From Adiantum capillus-veneris (lineage: Eukaryota > Streptophyta > Polypodiopsida > Polypodiales > Pteridaceae): a stretch of DNA of 64,000 nt. Positions 11,635 through 22,479 of the stretch are shown piece by piece. The notes beneath the pieces are model-generated. The model ran no database searches. It saw nothing but the letters and a program-made list of their open reading frames with translations, and was not told where the DNA came from. Every line of letters begins with the position of its first letter. Position 1 is the first letter of the stretch. The DNA is taken from the NCBI GenBank assembly GCA_014529385.2, contig CM043960.1, forward strand, positions 120,883,043 to 120,947,042. Reading direction: 5' to 3'. Position numbers and translations under genes: made by a program.

Positions 11635-12396
11635 GTGAAAACTAAGCTGTTGTCATGGATCTGCAAAGACACTCAAATTAGATGTGTGGAGATTTTGAGT
11701 CTGGTAGTTTGCAGAGAGAAGATTGCATATGTACTTGAGTCCTTTTCTAAACATCTATTTGAACCATTTGAGTGGACTCAAATTATGGCCACTATGGATG
11801 TATGCATTAACGAATCGACACCGACACAGTTTTTTGATGAGGAAGGTTATGACATAGTTCCTATTCAGATAGTATCAAGTTTTCTATGATCATTAGTATG
11901 ATGCCATGGATGAGTTAGAGGAGGAGACACTCACAACACTTGAAATGGATTCGGATAAAGAACATAAAAGGGACAAACTGCTACTCAAAGGAGGAGAAGA
12001 AAAGTTTTTTGAGTTTTGGAATCATCATTGTAGATTCCAACAAAGGTATTGCATAAAATTAGAGAAGAAAATGAAAAGGAACCAGTCAAAACCAAGGATG
12101 GAGAGCAAAACTCGATTCTTGACCATGATCAATGCATCGAATTGCATTACAGAAATTGAGAAAGACTGACAAGACCAAGGGAAAAGAACCTTCAATGACT
12201 AAAATGGAGCATAAAACCAAATCTTAAAAGAGGTCTGGAGTACTAAAATGGAGTCAAAAGATGATAAATCGGGGGCAACCAATGTTCCTTTGCACTACAA
12301 AAAATGTACTTTGCAAGATCGACAAATCATAGTTGAGAAACCATTACACCAACTAAAAGAACTAGGAAAATCCTATGAGGGACCAAAAAATGCCAT
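11635..12396 (+). pseudogene. Protease-to-RT spacer remnant
   Basis: Two open stretches (11635-11889 and 11906-12169) with acidic and Lys-rich composition lie in the order expected between protease and RT. No domain is recognisable. Confidence 0.4.
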
Positions 12397-13430
12397 ATGA
12401 ATCAACCTTGCAAAGCTAGGAAAAGACTCAAAGTCAGCATACATAGCTATAATTTGTCTCTAGAGGAGAAAGAGATTCTAATTCAAATGTTGAAGGAGTA
12501 TACGAATGTTCTCGCTTGGTCTTACAAAGATATCAAGGGAGTGGATCGTGAAATATGTCAGCATATTATATCTGTGAGAGATGATGCTAAGCCTAGTAGA
12601 CAACGACCATACCCCGACAATGAGACCTTTGCTAAGAAGATCAAGGAAGATATTGAGAAGCTAAAGGAAGCCAAATTCATCTATGAAATAGAACACATTG
12701 ATTGGGTATCACATATTGTGGTAGTGCAAAAAAAGAATGGCAAACTCAAAGTGTATGCAAACGTCAAGAAGGTAAATACATCTACCATATGGGATAACTA
12801 TCTTCTTCCTATAAAAGATCATGTTCTAGAGAGTGTAGCTTGAAAAGAGGCTTAAAGTTTCTTGGGATGGACTCTCTGGTTACAAGCAATTAGCTATAGA
12901 TCCGAAAGATCAACACAAAACGGCTTTTTCCACGGAATGGGGAATTTTTGCTTACAGGCTCATGCCTTTTGGACCAACCAATGCACCAATAACATTCCAG
13001 CAATTAATGAGGCATTCTTTCAATGAATATATATGGAATTTCCTAGAAGTTTACATATATGATCTTTGTGTGCATTCTACTAAACGAGAGATCCATTTTG
13101 AACACTTATGGTGTCTCTTTGAGAAATGCCTTCTATAAAGAATTTGTTTAAATCCAGAGAAATGTGTATTTATGGTTAGACAGGGAAAAATTCTCGAACA
13201 TATTGTATCAAAAAATGGTATTGCAATAGATATAGAGAAAGTAGCAGTAATTATAGAGATGTCTAGACCAATAAATGTCAAGGAAGTTCAGGCATTTATG
13301 GGGCTTTGTGGCTATCACCGTACATTTAACTACATATATTTAGTCATTGCAAAACCCATTATGGCATTATCACTCATTTTGAACGGACTAATGAATGTGA
13401 GGAGTCATTCCAAAAACTTAAACAAGCCTT
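12397..13430 (+). pseudogene. Reverse transcriptase remnant
   Basis: The frame at 12397-12843 carries the gypsy RT lead-in: EYTNVLAWSYKDIKGVD, RQRPYPDNETF and VVVQKKNGKLKVYANVKKVN. After a frameshift come YKQLAIDPKDQHKTAFST, GIFAYRLMPFGPTNAPITFQQ and VYIYDLCVHS. The catalytic YxDD box has become Y-I-Y-D, so the enzyme is dead. The segment ending VQAFMGLCGYHRTF is the usual RT tail at about 13290-13330. Confidence 0.85.
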
Positions 13431-13920
13431 AACATCAGCACCAATACTGAAGACTTTAGATTGGGACAAAGTTTTTCATGTGCATGTTGATGCTTCAAAA
13501 ATTTTCTATCGATTGCATAGTAGCTTAGCTAGGAGTCGGGACAATAGATTTTCCTATCACCTATGCCAGCAAACAACTAAACTTAGGGGAAAAGAACTAT
13601 AACGACCACTAAAAGGGAAGGCTTGGAATGGTGTATGCAGTTAAGAAATTTTTACATTACTTTTTAGCCAACAAGTTTTTCTTTTTTGTGGACCATCAAG
13701 CCTTACTCTATCTGGTTAAATAAGCCATGCAATACTGGAAGAATAGTAATATGGTTTATCTTCCTACTTGAGTTTGACTTCATAGTGGTAGTCAAGAAGG
13801 GCCCCACACACCAAAGAGCAGATCACCTATCAAGGATCCCTTCGGGGGAAGCACCAAAAGAGATAGATGATGATTTTTTGGATGCTTGTCTGTTCTTCAT
13901 GGAAATGGTTCTTAGATGAT
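13431..13920 (+). pseudogene. RNase H remnant
   Basis: Fragments in changing frames: FHVHVDASK at 13477-13500, then FPITYAS-like, MVYAVKKFLHYFLANKFFF and VDHQALLYLV. These are the typical landmarks of gypsy RNase H (D in the VDAS strand, H in DHQAL). Frameshifts break it. Confidence 0.75.
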
Positions 13921-13959
13921 CGAAGGACCTTGTATCTCTAATGACCATGGATCAAGTAG

Positions 13960-15240
13960 ATTTTCAAATACCACTTCCCATCACCCCACAAGTGATAGAG
14001 CAATTTCCCTTGTATCAATTGCTGGCTGGAAGGTTGTATTAAAAAAACAAGGATGGGATTCTACTTTTGTGCATTGGCCCTGAGGAACATAATTTTTTTT
14101 TGAGTCGAGCTCATATGATGTTTGTAGGACTCCACTTTGCAAAAGATCAATCCTTACAATGATTAACCAGGCCAGGGTCGATTGACCTACTATGAGAAAC
14201 GTTCATGTTTATGTGAACAATTGTTCCCAGTGTAAGGAAAAGGCTGCCATACCCCATGCCACATTGTTCCAGATCTTTGTGACACCGCAAACAACTAGAA
14301 TTTGGTGAAATATATTACCAATAGGGCATTCCTTTAAGATATGAGTAAAAAAGATAAGGAGAAATTGAGGTGGAATCAACCAACTACGTGATGATTGGAC
14401 TTCAACTCTATTGACAAGGCAAGGACCAACAACTCAGACTATGTGGTGCCAATGAAGATGAATGCATTCCTATCTTGGAACACGTACACGCTAAACTTGC
14501 AACAGGTGATTTCTCTCACGAAACTATAGCTAGAGTTATATTGATGGCTGATATCTAGTGACCAACTCTATTTGCTTATGCAAGAAAACTTACTCAATGA
14601 TGTGATTCAAGTTAACAAGCAAAGATGCCAACAAGAATTGACAGTTTTTCATTGCAACCTATGATGGGAGCACGTGCATTTTCTAAGTGGGGTATAGACT
14701 TTGTCGGTCTAATACAACCAATACCATATAAGACTCAGGTGCAATATATTATTGCTGGTGCGGAGTGCTTGACCAAATGGGCCGAGTTGAGAGCCACTAA
14801 GAAGAATGATGCTCGAATCACTGCAGCATTCCTATATGAGTGCATATTCACGCGGCTAGATGAATAGAGGCTAGCAGGTATAGCACATATATATGCACAA
14901 AAAAGGAAACGAAAACAGTGATTTGAATCACATTTGTTAACAAAGGTCGTATAACAAGCGGATATGGTACTAGTTTACACCATGAAACAACACGTCCCTA
15001 AATTCAAGAATAAGGGACATGGTCTTTTCGTTATTAAGAATGTTTTGCCAAGTGGAGCTATTAAACTAGCTACCTTAGATAGAGAGGTTATGGAAAACTA
15101 GATTAGTGGATGTTATCTTTGAAAGTTCCATCTACCATTAACTAATGACCTCTTGCAAAGAATGCATGCAACAAAAGAACGCAAGCTCAAACAACAATAG
15201 GTGATTGAAGAAGCTCAAGAAGAGGCACCCATTTGAATTT
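13960..15240 (+). pseudogene. Integrase remnant
   Basis: A His-His-Cys-Cys zinc-finger region at about 14100-14240 (AHMMFVGLHFAKD, later broken) is followed at 14625-14870 by FSKWGIDFVGLIQPIPY and TKWAEL, the first catalytic-Asp segment of the core. The middle of the core is missing. The C-terminal part is seen at about 15010-15170 (FVIKNVLPSGAIKLATLDRE, then LTNDLLQRMHATKERK). The gene is non-functional. Confidence 0.78.
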
Positions 15241-15374
15241 TGAAGTGAAAAGAGGCAATGCAATGGATCCCTGAAGTATTTCCACTCAATACCCTTCAGA
15301 TTCACCATCACTACTTTACTCAATCCCTAGGTAACAATGAAGTGGAGACAGATATGAATGCCTAGATGGATTAG

Positions 15375-15648
15375 ATATGAGAATAACAATGATGTTGAAG
15401 GATGGATTCATAGTCAAAGCACTAGTTGATACAGGTGCACGACTTAATGCTATCAACTATTTGACGTACAAAAGAGTGATAGCCCAACCTCTGGAATATT
15501 GCAAAGCTAAAGTCAAGGGGCGTCACAAAGAATACACACCAACATTTGGTTTGATTAATCTTAACATTTTTGTGCATGAATTTCTATGTCCACACACATT
15601 TGTTTGCATTCTTGATGAGCATATGAACAAAGATATTGTACTAGGAGT
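15375..15648 (+). pseudogene. Separate retropepsin-like fragment
   Basis: An open frame reads MLKDGFIVKALVDTGARLNAIN, then DIVLGVPSW. D-T-G-A is the retropepsin active site and IVLG-P-W is its distal strand. It differs from the protease at 11.2 kb and follows an integrase tail, so it comes from another retroelement or an extra protease. Its frame runs directly into the start of element 1 at about 15648, where the reading frame of the transposase-like gene takes over. Confidence 0.6.
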
Positions 15649-17010
15649 TCCAAGTTGGAGAGTGAGGGTTTTGGTAGTTATGATGTGGAGTGGCACTTAG
15701 GTGGGGATTTGAAGACCATAAAGTGTTTGCTTGGTTGTAAACAAGGGGCTTCTTCTCTCATGCCTTGTCCATTTTGCACTCGAGGGTACAAACCTCATGG
15801 GGAAAAATCACATAAGAGCACTGCAAAGGCTGGTTCCATGCTTCCATGGCAAGGGCATGGAGAACAAGGGTTAGATTGTCGTGATGTCGGAGATGAAGGT
15901 AGAGAATGGGAAGCGTCTATTCTGAGATGTCCCATGCTCAATGCCCCAGACCGTAATCAAAAGGACCACGCTTGGAATCCAATCTTTCGATTTCCTATAT
16001 CGAATGTACATTTTTGTATATTACACGCATTCATGCGCATTTTTGATAGGCTATTGAAGCTCCACATTGACTATGCTTTCACAATGAAACCGTTGGAAAA
16101 GTCCCAGGAAGCGATCGAAAGAGTGGAGGTACTCTTGAATTCCATTGGCTGTCACGGTGGAAATGTGTCTATCGTTGCTGCAAAGAACACAGGGGAGGCC
16201 CATGAAATTGCTCAACAAGTGTCAATGAGTGGACAAAAAGCTAGACATTTTTTGAAGAAAGTTTCCCAAGGAAAGCCAAGTCGATATGATGCTCAAAACA
16301 GCTCCAACCAGCAGGCAGGTAACCTTTGGGAGATTTGGAAGGAGTTATGCAAAGCTACTACCAACAATGATTCAAATGGCGAGCTTGCAAACAAGCGCAA
16401 GCAAGTTTGGGCACATTTTGATAAAATGGTCAAGCTTATGGGCCTTAACAGCACAACAGAAGAACAACGCCAATCATTTCAAGAAGCCTTGGCGGATTTT
16501 ACCAAGGTCTTCACCCTTTCTTGGGGTGAAAATAACATCACACATTACATGGTAAGTCATTTTACATGGTGTATTCATTACAAGGGATTGTTTTTATTTA
16601 ATAATGTGGATCGTTTACTCATGTGAACAACATATCTTGTTTGCGCATGCTGCATTTTTTATGCACAAGTATGGATCGCTTGAAATTTTTAGCACTCAAG
16701 GCATGGAGAAGTCCCATTATCAAGCAAGGGGAGTGTACTTCAAATATACTCGACATGGTGGTGGAATGGTGCAATCCAATTATTTGGAGGAGATGTTCAA
16801 TTGATTTTTTCGCACAACATTTGCTCGTAAGCTCACAATGGAGCGTGCGCGACAATCCAAGATTGCTATTGAAGTGTGGAAATGAAGTCGTCAAGAGCAT
16901 AGCAACAAGTGGCAAATGTCACAAGGTCCCACCAAGCATGCTGCATGGAGGCGATGCAGAGTGCGACAAGGATCAAAGTGGATACTGCGCGAGTCACTAA
17001 ACGTGAACGC
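15649..17010 (+). pseudogene. Transposase-like gene of element 1, 5'-truncated
   Basis: Exon 1 (15649-16551) reads YDVEWHLGGDLKTIKC, then SSLMPCPFC, FCILHAFMRIFDRLLKLHI and ITHYM, ending at a GTAAGT donor. Exon 2 (from 16631) reads HILFAHAAFFMHKYGSLEIF, then TQGMEKSHYQARGVYFK. The same two exons occur in element 2. Candidate catalytic residues are the Asp in GGDLKT and the Glu in GMEKSHY. C-P-F-C may bind zinc. The acceptor before exon 2 is mutated (AAC where element 2 has CAG), and TGA replaces Trp in the MFDWFF segment, so the copy is dead. It is presumably a DDE-type transposase, but I cannot name the superfamily. Confidence 0.72.
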
Positions 17011-17101
17011 AGGGTCCAACTCTTAGCGACATGTTTATTTAAAAAATAATACTTGTTTTAAAAAAAATTAGTGTGAACAGGGCCCTATTTAAATGGGCCC
17101 T

Positions 17102-17109
17102 TATAAATA
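17102..17109 (+). promoter_or_regulatory. TATA box for element 1 H3 gene
   Basis: TATAAATA lies 60 bp upstream of the H3 ATG at 17169. A GTGAGC word at 17147 could be a 5'-UTR donor, but no matching acceptor is clear. Confidence 0.55.
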
Positions 17110-17168
17110 TTGCATGCTCTCATAAACCACTCATTTCTTAAGAACAGGTGAGCTCTTACCAAAATGAA

Positions 17169-18065
17169 ATGGCGCGCACCAAACAAACCGCGAAAGAGCA
17201 TCCGCCTGCCAACAAAAACACCCTCCAAGGATGTGAGAAGCCGTCATGGCTTAAAGGCACAAGAAAACGACCACGAACGCCTGGCCGTTCCAGGAACTCA
17301 TCTGGTAGTGGGCATGGTGGTAGGGCACGAGAGTCATCAAGGACTGTTGAATCTCCACCTCCTCAAGATATAACACCTAGAAGGAGAATGAAGCAACATG
17401 CCCAACGCTGGAGAGAAGAAGAGGGCCAGCAAACAACAGAGTCTGATAGGGAGCAGCCGTCGCACCACCAATCACAAGCAGGACCATCCAGGACTCGGGT
17501 GGTCCATATAGACACTGAATCAGAGAGTGAGCCACCATGGCTGCGAGAAAAAATACCGCGCACACACCGGGTGGCCGTTGGGGGGAAGACATTTCCTGGA
17601 GACCAGGGAGCTCTCCCCACACAACAAGATCAGCAGCCAAGGGAAGAGGAAGAATCAAAAGAGGCTGCAGAACCAGCCCCTAAGCATGTAAACAGGTGCA
17701 AGTCTAAGTTTTTCAAGAAGCCTAAACGCCGCCCGCCAGCAAATGTGCAAGTGCCCCCAAGACAACCGCAGTGGCGCCGAAAAATAGCAAGGGCATTTGC
17801 AGAAATCCGCCACTACCAGAAGATGACGGAGCTTTTGATTCGATGCACCCCCTTTGCTCGCACTGTGAAGGAGGTGCTTCAAAGCTATGGAAATCAGTAT
17901 AGAATGCAAGCAATAGCGCTAGAGGCTATTCAAGAAGCTGCAGAGGCCCACATCATTTCGGTGTTGGAAGATACCAACCTATGCGCCATACATGCAAAGC
18001 GAGTGACAATACAGCCAAAAGATATGCAGCTTGCACGTCGATTGCGACGAGACTTCGAGCATTAG
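17169..18065 (+). CDS. Transposon-borne histone H3 variant with extended arm
   Basis: Intact 298-codon frame from ATG to TAG. Residues 2-8 are ARTKQTA, identical to the canonical H3 tail and including K4; residue 9 of the mature tail is Glu, not Lys. Residues 9-200 are low-complexity, rich in Ser, Pro, Glu, Gln and Arg, and replace the rest of the tail. The histone fold begins at EIRHYQK (residue 212) and runs through [15 protein letters not shown]-like loop 2 ([20 protein letters not shown]) to LARRLRRD. Loop 1 has canonical H3 length, not the longer loop of CENH3. H3 pairs with H4 in nucleosomes; whether this protein does so is inference. It is followed by palindromes and by convergent gene B. 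An earlier in-frame GTG is not used as the start, because the ATG gives the exact H3 tail. Confidence 0.9.
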   Translation: MARTKQTAKEHPPANKNTLQGCEKPSWLKGTRKRPRTPGRSRNSSGSGHGGRARESSRTVESPPPQDITPRRRMKQHAQRWREEEGQQTTESDREQPSHHQSQAGPSRTRVVHIDTESESEPPWLREKIPRTHRVAVGGKTFPGDQGALPTQQDQQPREEEESKEAAEPAPKHVNRCKSKFFKKPKRRPPANVQVPPRQPQWRRKIARAFAEIRHYQKMTELLIRCTPFARTVKEVLQSYGNQYRMQAIALEAIQEAAEAHIISVLEDTNLCAIHAKRVTIQPKDMQLARRLRRDFEH

Positions 18066-18221
18066 CCGAAGTTACCCCTCTTTTTGTATTGCACACCCTT
18101 ATCTTTGTAATGATTTGACTTTCCAATGACAATATGATCAACAGTTGTGTCTACTGTGTCTATTATCTTTGTAATGAAATGACTTTGTAATTTCAAGTTC
18201 TGTATGTAATTTCAGTCAATT

Positions 18222-18422
18222 TCAGTAAATTTGTGCTTTTTAAGTACCCTTGGGGGTAGATAAGCCTATAAGGGAAAAAAAAAAGCCTGGCCACAAGGGC
18301 GCGCAAATGGTCCATCCATCAGTTTTGGATGGGCCATTTGCGCGTCCTTGTGGCCAGGCTTTTTTTTGCCCCTTGTAGACTTATCTACCCCCAAGGGTAC
18401 TTAAAAAGCAAAAATTTACTAA
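18222..18422. repeat. 200-bp palindrome (fold-back) after H3
   Basis: Near-perfect inverted repeat with arms of about 90 bp centred near 18322: 'gggggtagataagcct' and 'gcctggccacaaggg' on the left are mirrored by 'aggcttttttttgcccc' and 'gacttatctacccccaag' on the right. It sits in the tail-to-tail gap between H3 and gene B. It may be a fold-back MITE or a hairpin terminator. Confidence 0.9.
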
Positions 18423-18753
18423 AACCTATTGGTTTTGCAACATTATTTTACATGGATCCTTGTGGACACCCTTTTTTGGCCATTTCAAGCTTTGAATTCC
18501 CTATAGGATATCAAAAAAATTATTATATTGTGAAACCAAGTGTCTATGTAACATTAATTTGGATTTTTCAAATGTCCAATGTAATTGGACTTTTTGGTGC
18601 AAGGGTGTACTAGGTAGAGCTAAAGCAGGTGATAGTGTGCTGGAAACCTCATTTCATAATTGATTTCACCTTTTCTAGTGTCCTTGAGCGTGAACATATG
18701 CTGGAATTTCCATAGAAAGGGTGCATCTAAATTAATGATGCAAAACCAATTCA
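18423..18753. other. Spacer between two palindromes
   Basis: About 330 bp of unique AT-rich DNA with no gene seen. A 94-codon frame across 18329-18613 includes one palindrome arm and has no domain. Confidence 0.55.
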
Positions 18754-18958
18754 TTTCAATAAATTTGTGCTTTGTAAGTATCCTAGGGGGTAGATAAGCC
18801 TACCAAGGGCAAAATAAAGCCTGGCCACAAGGACGCGCAAATGGCCCATCCAAAACTGATGGATTGGCCATTTGCGCGTCCTTGTGGCCAGGCTTTTTTT
18901 GGCCCTTGGTAGGCTTATCTACCCCCTAGGGAACATAAAATACCTAAATTTACTGAAA
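18754..18958. repeat. Second copy of the palindrome
   Basis: Same sequence family and orientation as 18222-18422 (shared 'aaatttgtgcttt', 'gggggtagataagcct', 'gcctggccacaaggacgcgc'), again with arms of about 90 bp. Both ends carry a TTTCA(A/G)TAAATT-like word in inverted orientation, as a fold-back MITE would. Confidence 0.9.
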
Positions 18959-19313
18959 TTGATTGAAGTCACTAATCAAAACAATTTTCATATCACCAAT
19001 TGAGACAATTTTCAATATTGACAAATCACATTCAAAAGAATTTGCAAGATAGAGAGACAATTTCAAATATTTTTTATTACTTCCAAAACGGTGATTTTAC
19101 ATCATGTATCTCAGGAGTTCATAATTTTTTTGACCATTTCCTATTTTGCACGTAAGGCAACTCCCCAGTCAAGAGGGACTGCGCTATGGCCTTTGGTTTA
19201 GTTGAGCCAATGGAAGCATGTATCCCTATCTAGGCAAGCACTTTACCACAAAAGCCGGTGCCAAACGCTGTGCATACAAGGGATCTACCCACTAGGAACA
19301 CTTGATGCGCAGT
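18959..19313. other. Gap downstream of gene B in element 1
   Basis: About 350 bp. Around 19150-19313 on the minus strand there is weak similarity in position to the 3' end of gene B of element 2, but the frame is broken. Nothing else is seen. Confidence 0.4.
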
Positions 19314-20640
19314 TTAAGCAATGGTACTCAAACACAAAAACTTGCTCAAAGATTTTAACGACCAAGTCATAAAATGGGCTTGGGGAGTAAATTCATTATG
19401 GATAATGGTCACATCGCCAGGGGGGAGTTGTCCTAGGTAATGCGCAAGGGAAGCTTGAGGTCCAAAGCCCGTCCGCTTGCCACCCATCCTTGCAGCAAAA
19501 TCATCAACCTCCACGACATCCTGTCATAAACCGATGAAGGTTGAGAAAAAAGTCAATGAAGGATAAAATAGTAACATGAAATTTAGGATACTGTTTACCT
19601 CCTGCTCCTTGTCATCCTCCTCCCTGTTGCCCTTTGCATCCAAGTCAATGCTCCCATGCACCACAGATACGACCTTTGGATCATCAGATGGGAGGTTGCA
19701 TAATGGCATAGGCATCCTAGCAGCCTCAACCTTGGCTTGCGTGGCTTGGAATTATTCATCAGCCACGTGCAACTGCTCTGCTGCCAGGACCTCCGCACAT
19801 ACAACTACAATAGTGTCAGCAACAGAGTCCCCATCTGGCAAGAGCTTACTTTCTAGGGCATCTGGCGTATTGTCTAAGGGACATTTGGTGCTGTTGCATA
19901 GCACGCTCAAGCATTCATCCATCCGTAGGCCAAATGCTTTCTCCAAATCATACAGGAACACATACTCCTCCCCATCCACTAACACTGAGGAGAAGCGGCT
20001 GATTTCTACCTCTGGGATAGCCACATCCGTCAGTGGTAGTGGCACTGGAGTGTCACTAGGGCTAGCCGCAACTATGGATTTATCAACCACTTCCTCAAGA
20101 CCCCTAGGGTACTCGAGACGGTGTGCCTTTCCTTCCGCTCTGCAGGGTTCATGGGGATAACCTGCTGCTCCTTGGTGTCCTTGATAAAGGACCCAACCTG
20201 AAGGTGTGGTAAGCGAAGCTCCTCCAAATCAGGTTCCTCGCTCACCAAGAAGATAAATGTTGCGAGCCGAGAAAGGTACTCCACCCCCAACTTGCGCTTC
20301 TTGAGCACTGACACCCCTTGGGCTTGCTCGTCCAAGTAATGGCCTGCATCGGTTGCAATTTCTTGGAATCGTTGCAACCGCTTGGAGAATGGGCAATCAC
20401 CTTTGTGTATATATCGCAAAAGATCGCAAGGCACCCATATCCCTACATGTGGGGGGATAGATACAGAATATTTTATGATGTGCTCCTCCATGAAGGGCAG
20501 CTGTGGCATCAAGGTCAGGGAGACGAGTAAAAAAGGTGTGGAGGTCCAACTTCCCTTTGTATTTGGTGTCCTCAAGGAAGAGGATGAAGCGTGACAAAGG
20601 GGTGGATGTGGCTGCAGATGTAGAGGCTGTGGAAGCATCC
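19314..20640 (-). pseudogene. Gene B of element 1, decayed
   Basis: Read from an ATG at 20640 (MDASTASTSAATSTPLSRF). The protein matches gene B of element 2: IWVPCDLLRYIHKGDCPF, LSRLATFIFLVSEEP, VDGEEYVFLYDLEKAFGLRM, then after an intron in the same place SLAHYLGQLPPGD and LCLSTIA. Frameshifts near 20500 and 20090 and a TGA near 19750 break it, and its C-terminus ends early. Function unknown. It points towards the H3 gene, with the palindromes between the two 3' ends. Confidence 0.78.
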
Positions 20641-20711
20641 ATGTCTAGCCTGGGGTGTAGATAGAGAGCGGAGGAGCTCAAGAGTTGCAAAAGTGAAAAT
20701 AGTGAATGAGT

Positions 20712-20722
20712 TAGGTGGCCCC
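20712..20722 (-). promoter_or_regulatory. TATA box for element 1 gene B
   Basis: On the minus strand, ATTATAAAAGG lies about 75 bp upstream of the gene B ATG at 20640. Gene B of element 2 has TATATAAAG at a similar distance. Confidence 0.5.
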
Positions 20723-20888
20723 CTTTTATAATGGACCCTTTTTTTAAGACATTAAAAAAAGAAGGCACTTTCACCAAAAAATGATTTCTCATCCCAATGC
20801 AAAAAATTATATTCAAAGGCATGATTTGTTGAAGCAAATCATGTTGATTACAGCGGGGATCAGTTTGAAAATTGCAAGAGTTACAAAG

Positions 20889-21828
20889 TTATAAGATCGA
20901 TAGCATAGTTCCATCCATCCCCCAGTCCTCCTCGACCTTCAATTTGTCTTCCATTCTCTTCCCAATCTGCGGACATTCATTACAATAAGCATCCAATGAT
21001 CGACAAACCATGATGTATTGAAAATGTGGTGGAAGGATTCTCACCTTGTGACCTTGTAAACGAAATTGTGCTTGTTGAAGGGCCTCAAAACCCATAATAA
21101 CCAAATGTTCTCGAACATTACTGAGAGTCCAATGCTTGTTCACTTGGACTGCCTCCAAAGCATCGTTGGGCATCTTCACTGCAATGTCAAAGCTTGCAAT
21201 AGCGCCGTCTACACTCTGTAAGGGAGTCGACACTCCAAGATTGCACATCCAACGATCATAGTGAAATCGTATGTACAAGGAGGTGAGAATAGAAGAAAAT
21301 CCTTCTTTGAACTAGTTTGGTTGGGCAAAGATGTAGGAACATTATTGCTCCAATATCTGCATGTATAGCATTGAATGTGCCGGAGAGACTATGTAGTGGC
21401 TGCTCCTCCACCAATGTGGATGGAAATATGACTATAAATGCATGACAAATCTTAAGTATGAATCCATAATAACAGTACACTGTGAGTTCACACCTAGCTT
21501 TGTATTCTCAAAACATGTACTTACAATGTGTTGGAAATCGAGGTGGTTGTTGCAACTACATGGTTGACATTGAGAAAACATGTTGCACAATGGTTACGGT
21601 CCCTTTGTCTTTGCGGTTCTTGAAGCCAAGGAGCTTTCCTTTCCAATGAAGATCCAAGTTTGCACGATTCCGCACACGATGAGGGCCAATAGCAGATGGT
21701 TGCATGTATACCCAAGCACCTTTGGTAAACTCTTGTGGCACCCACTCATCATCTACACCTCTAGTGTTGTGGCATGTAAGTGCTTTGACCTCATCCTTTG
21801 GCCGCCTTTGCGAAGTAGAGTTGGCCAT
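20889..21828 (-). pseudogene. Gene A of element 1, internally deleted
   Basis: Starts with ATG at 21828 (MANSTSQRRPKDE). Exon 1 has GAWVYMQPSAIGPHRVR and LDLHWKGKLLGFK. An intron (donor GTAAGTAC, acceptor TTTATAG) follows, then FPSTLVEEQPLHSLSGT and RIFFYSH. About 370 bp present in element 2 is missing, and the protein resumes at YDRWMCNLG, VQVNKHWTLSNVREHLVIMG and, after a second intron, IGKRMEDKLKVEED. A stop also interrupts the end of exon 1. It is a decayed copy of an unknown conserved gene. Confidence 0.75.
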
Positions 21829-22479
21829 GGTTGAGCAAAGAAAACTAGGAGGAGGAGAAGGACCTTGCTTGTTGCTACAATGTACAGAGGATAAAGTGAT
21901 ATGAGAAGGTGGATAACCCTTGTGGCAATGGGAGGAGAAGGTGGATAACCCTTTGCTTGGTGTGGCAATGGAAGGTGGTAGGGGAGGAGAGAGGAGCTTC
22001 CTTGCTGCAACAATGGAGATGGTGTAGAGAGAGAGAGTGCTGGAGTAGAGGATGAGTGTGATGGTTGCAACCAAGGAGGGGTTGGAAAAGGGGTTTTAGA
22101 GAGAGAAAATCACTTTTTGCCTAAGAACTACTTTTGGGGGAGCTATGGATAGCAAAAAAAGATTTTTCAAAAGTTTTTTAAAAAAATTTAATTTTAGGGT
22201 TTTTGGGTGCACGTTTTGACTTTTTGAGGTCAAAAAATGCTTTTTTGACTATAAAATAGTTTTAGGAGGGTTTTAAGAAGATGAAATTTGAGTTTTGAAA
22301 AATTTCAAATTTTTGGGATTTTTTCAAAACCGGATAAAAAAGGAGGGAAGTTGGAGGTTCCATATGCCCCCCCCCCCCCCACCTTCTCACTAGGTAAGAG
22401 CCCATTTAAGAAGTGTAAGACTACTTTGTCCCCCTACATTTTTTAGGGCATAGAGTGTGTCCACCACCCTCTTTTCATT
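21829..22479. other. 5' leader and subterminal DNA of element 1
   Basis: Upstream of gene A on the minus strand. It contains duplicated 'aagggttatcc' and 'ggaggagaaggtggataaccc' words near 21900-21960, T/A-rich DNA, and a run of about 14 C at 22368-22381. No gene. Confidence 0.55.

Larger units (their letters stand above)
10100..15330 (+). mobile_element. Old degenerate Ty3/gypsy retrotransposon
   Basis: Remnants of gag zinc knuckle, aspartic protease, reverse transcriptase, RNase H and integrase lie in canonical gypsy order on the + strand over about 5.2 kb, with many stops and frameshifts. No LTRs can be recognised at either end. The protease resembles that of the gag-protease element at 28820-33412 (shared KPMG, YE.ILGRPFMR and HDW motifs), so the two are probably related lineages. 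Confidence 0.88.

Noticed and set aside
17363-17658. Reverse-strand frames of 85-93 codons across the H3 arm
   Set aside because: They are shadows of the H3 gene and have no conserved partner in element 2.
17169-18065. Reading the transposon H3 as a centromeric H3 (CENH3)
   Set aside because: Loop 1 has canonical H3 length, and the [10 protein letters not shown] and LARR segments are canonical. An exact ARTKQT tail is also not a CENH3 trait.
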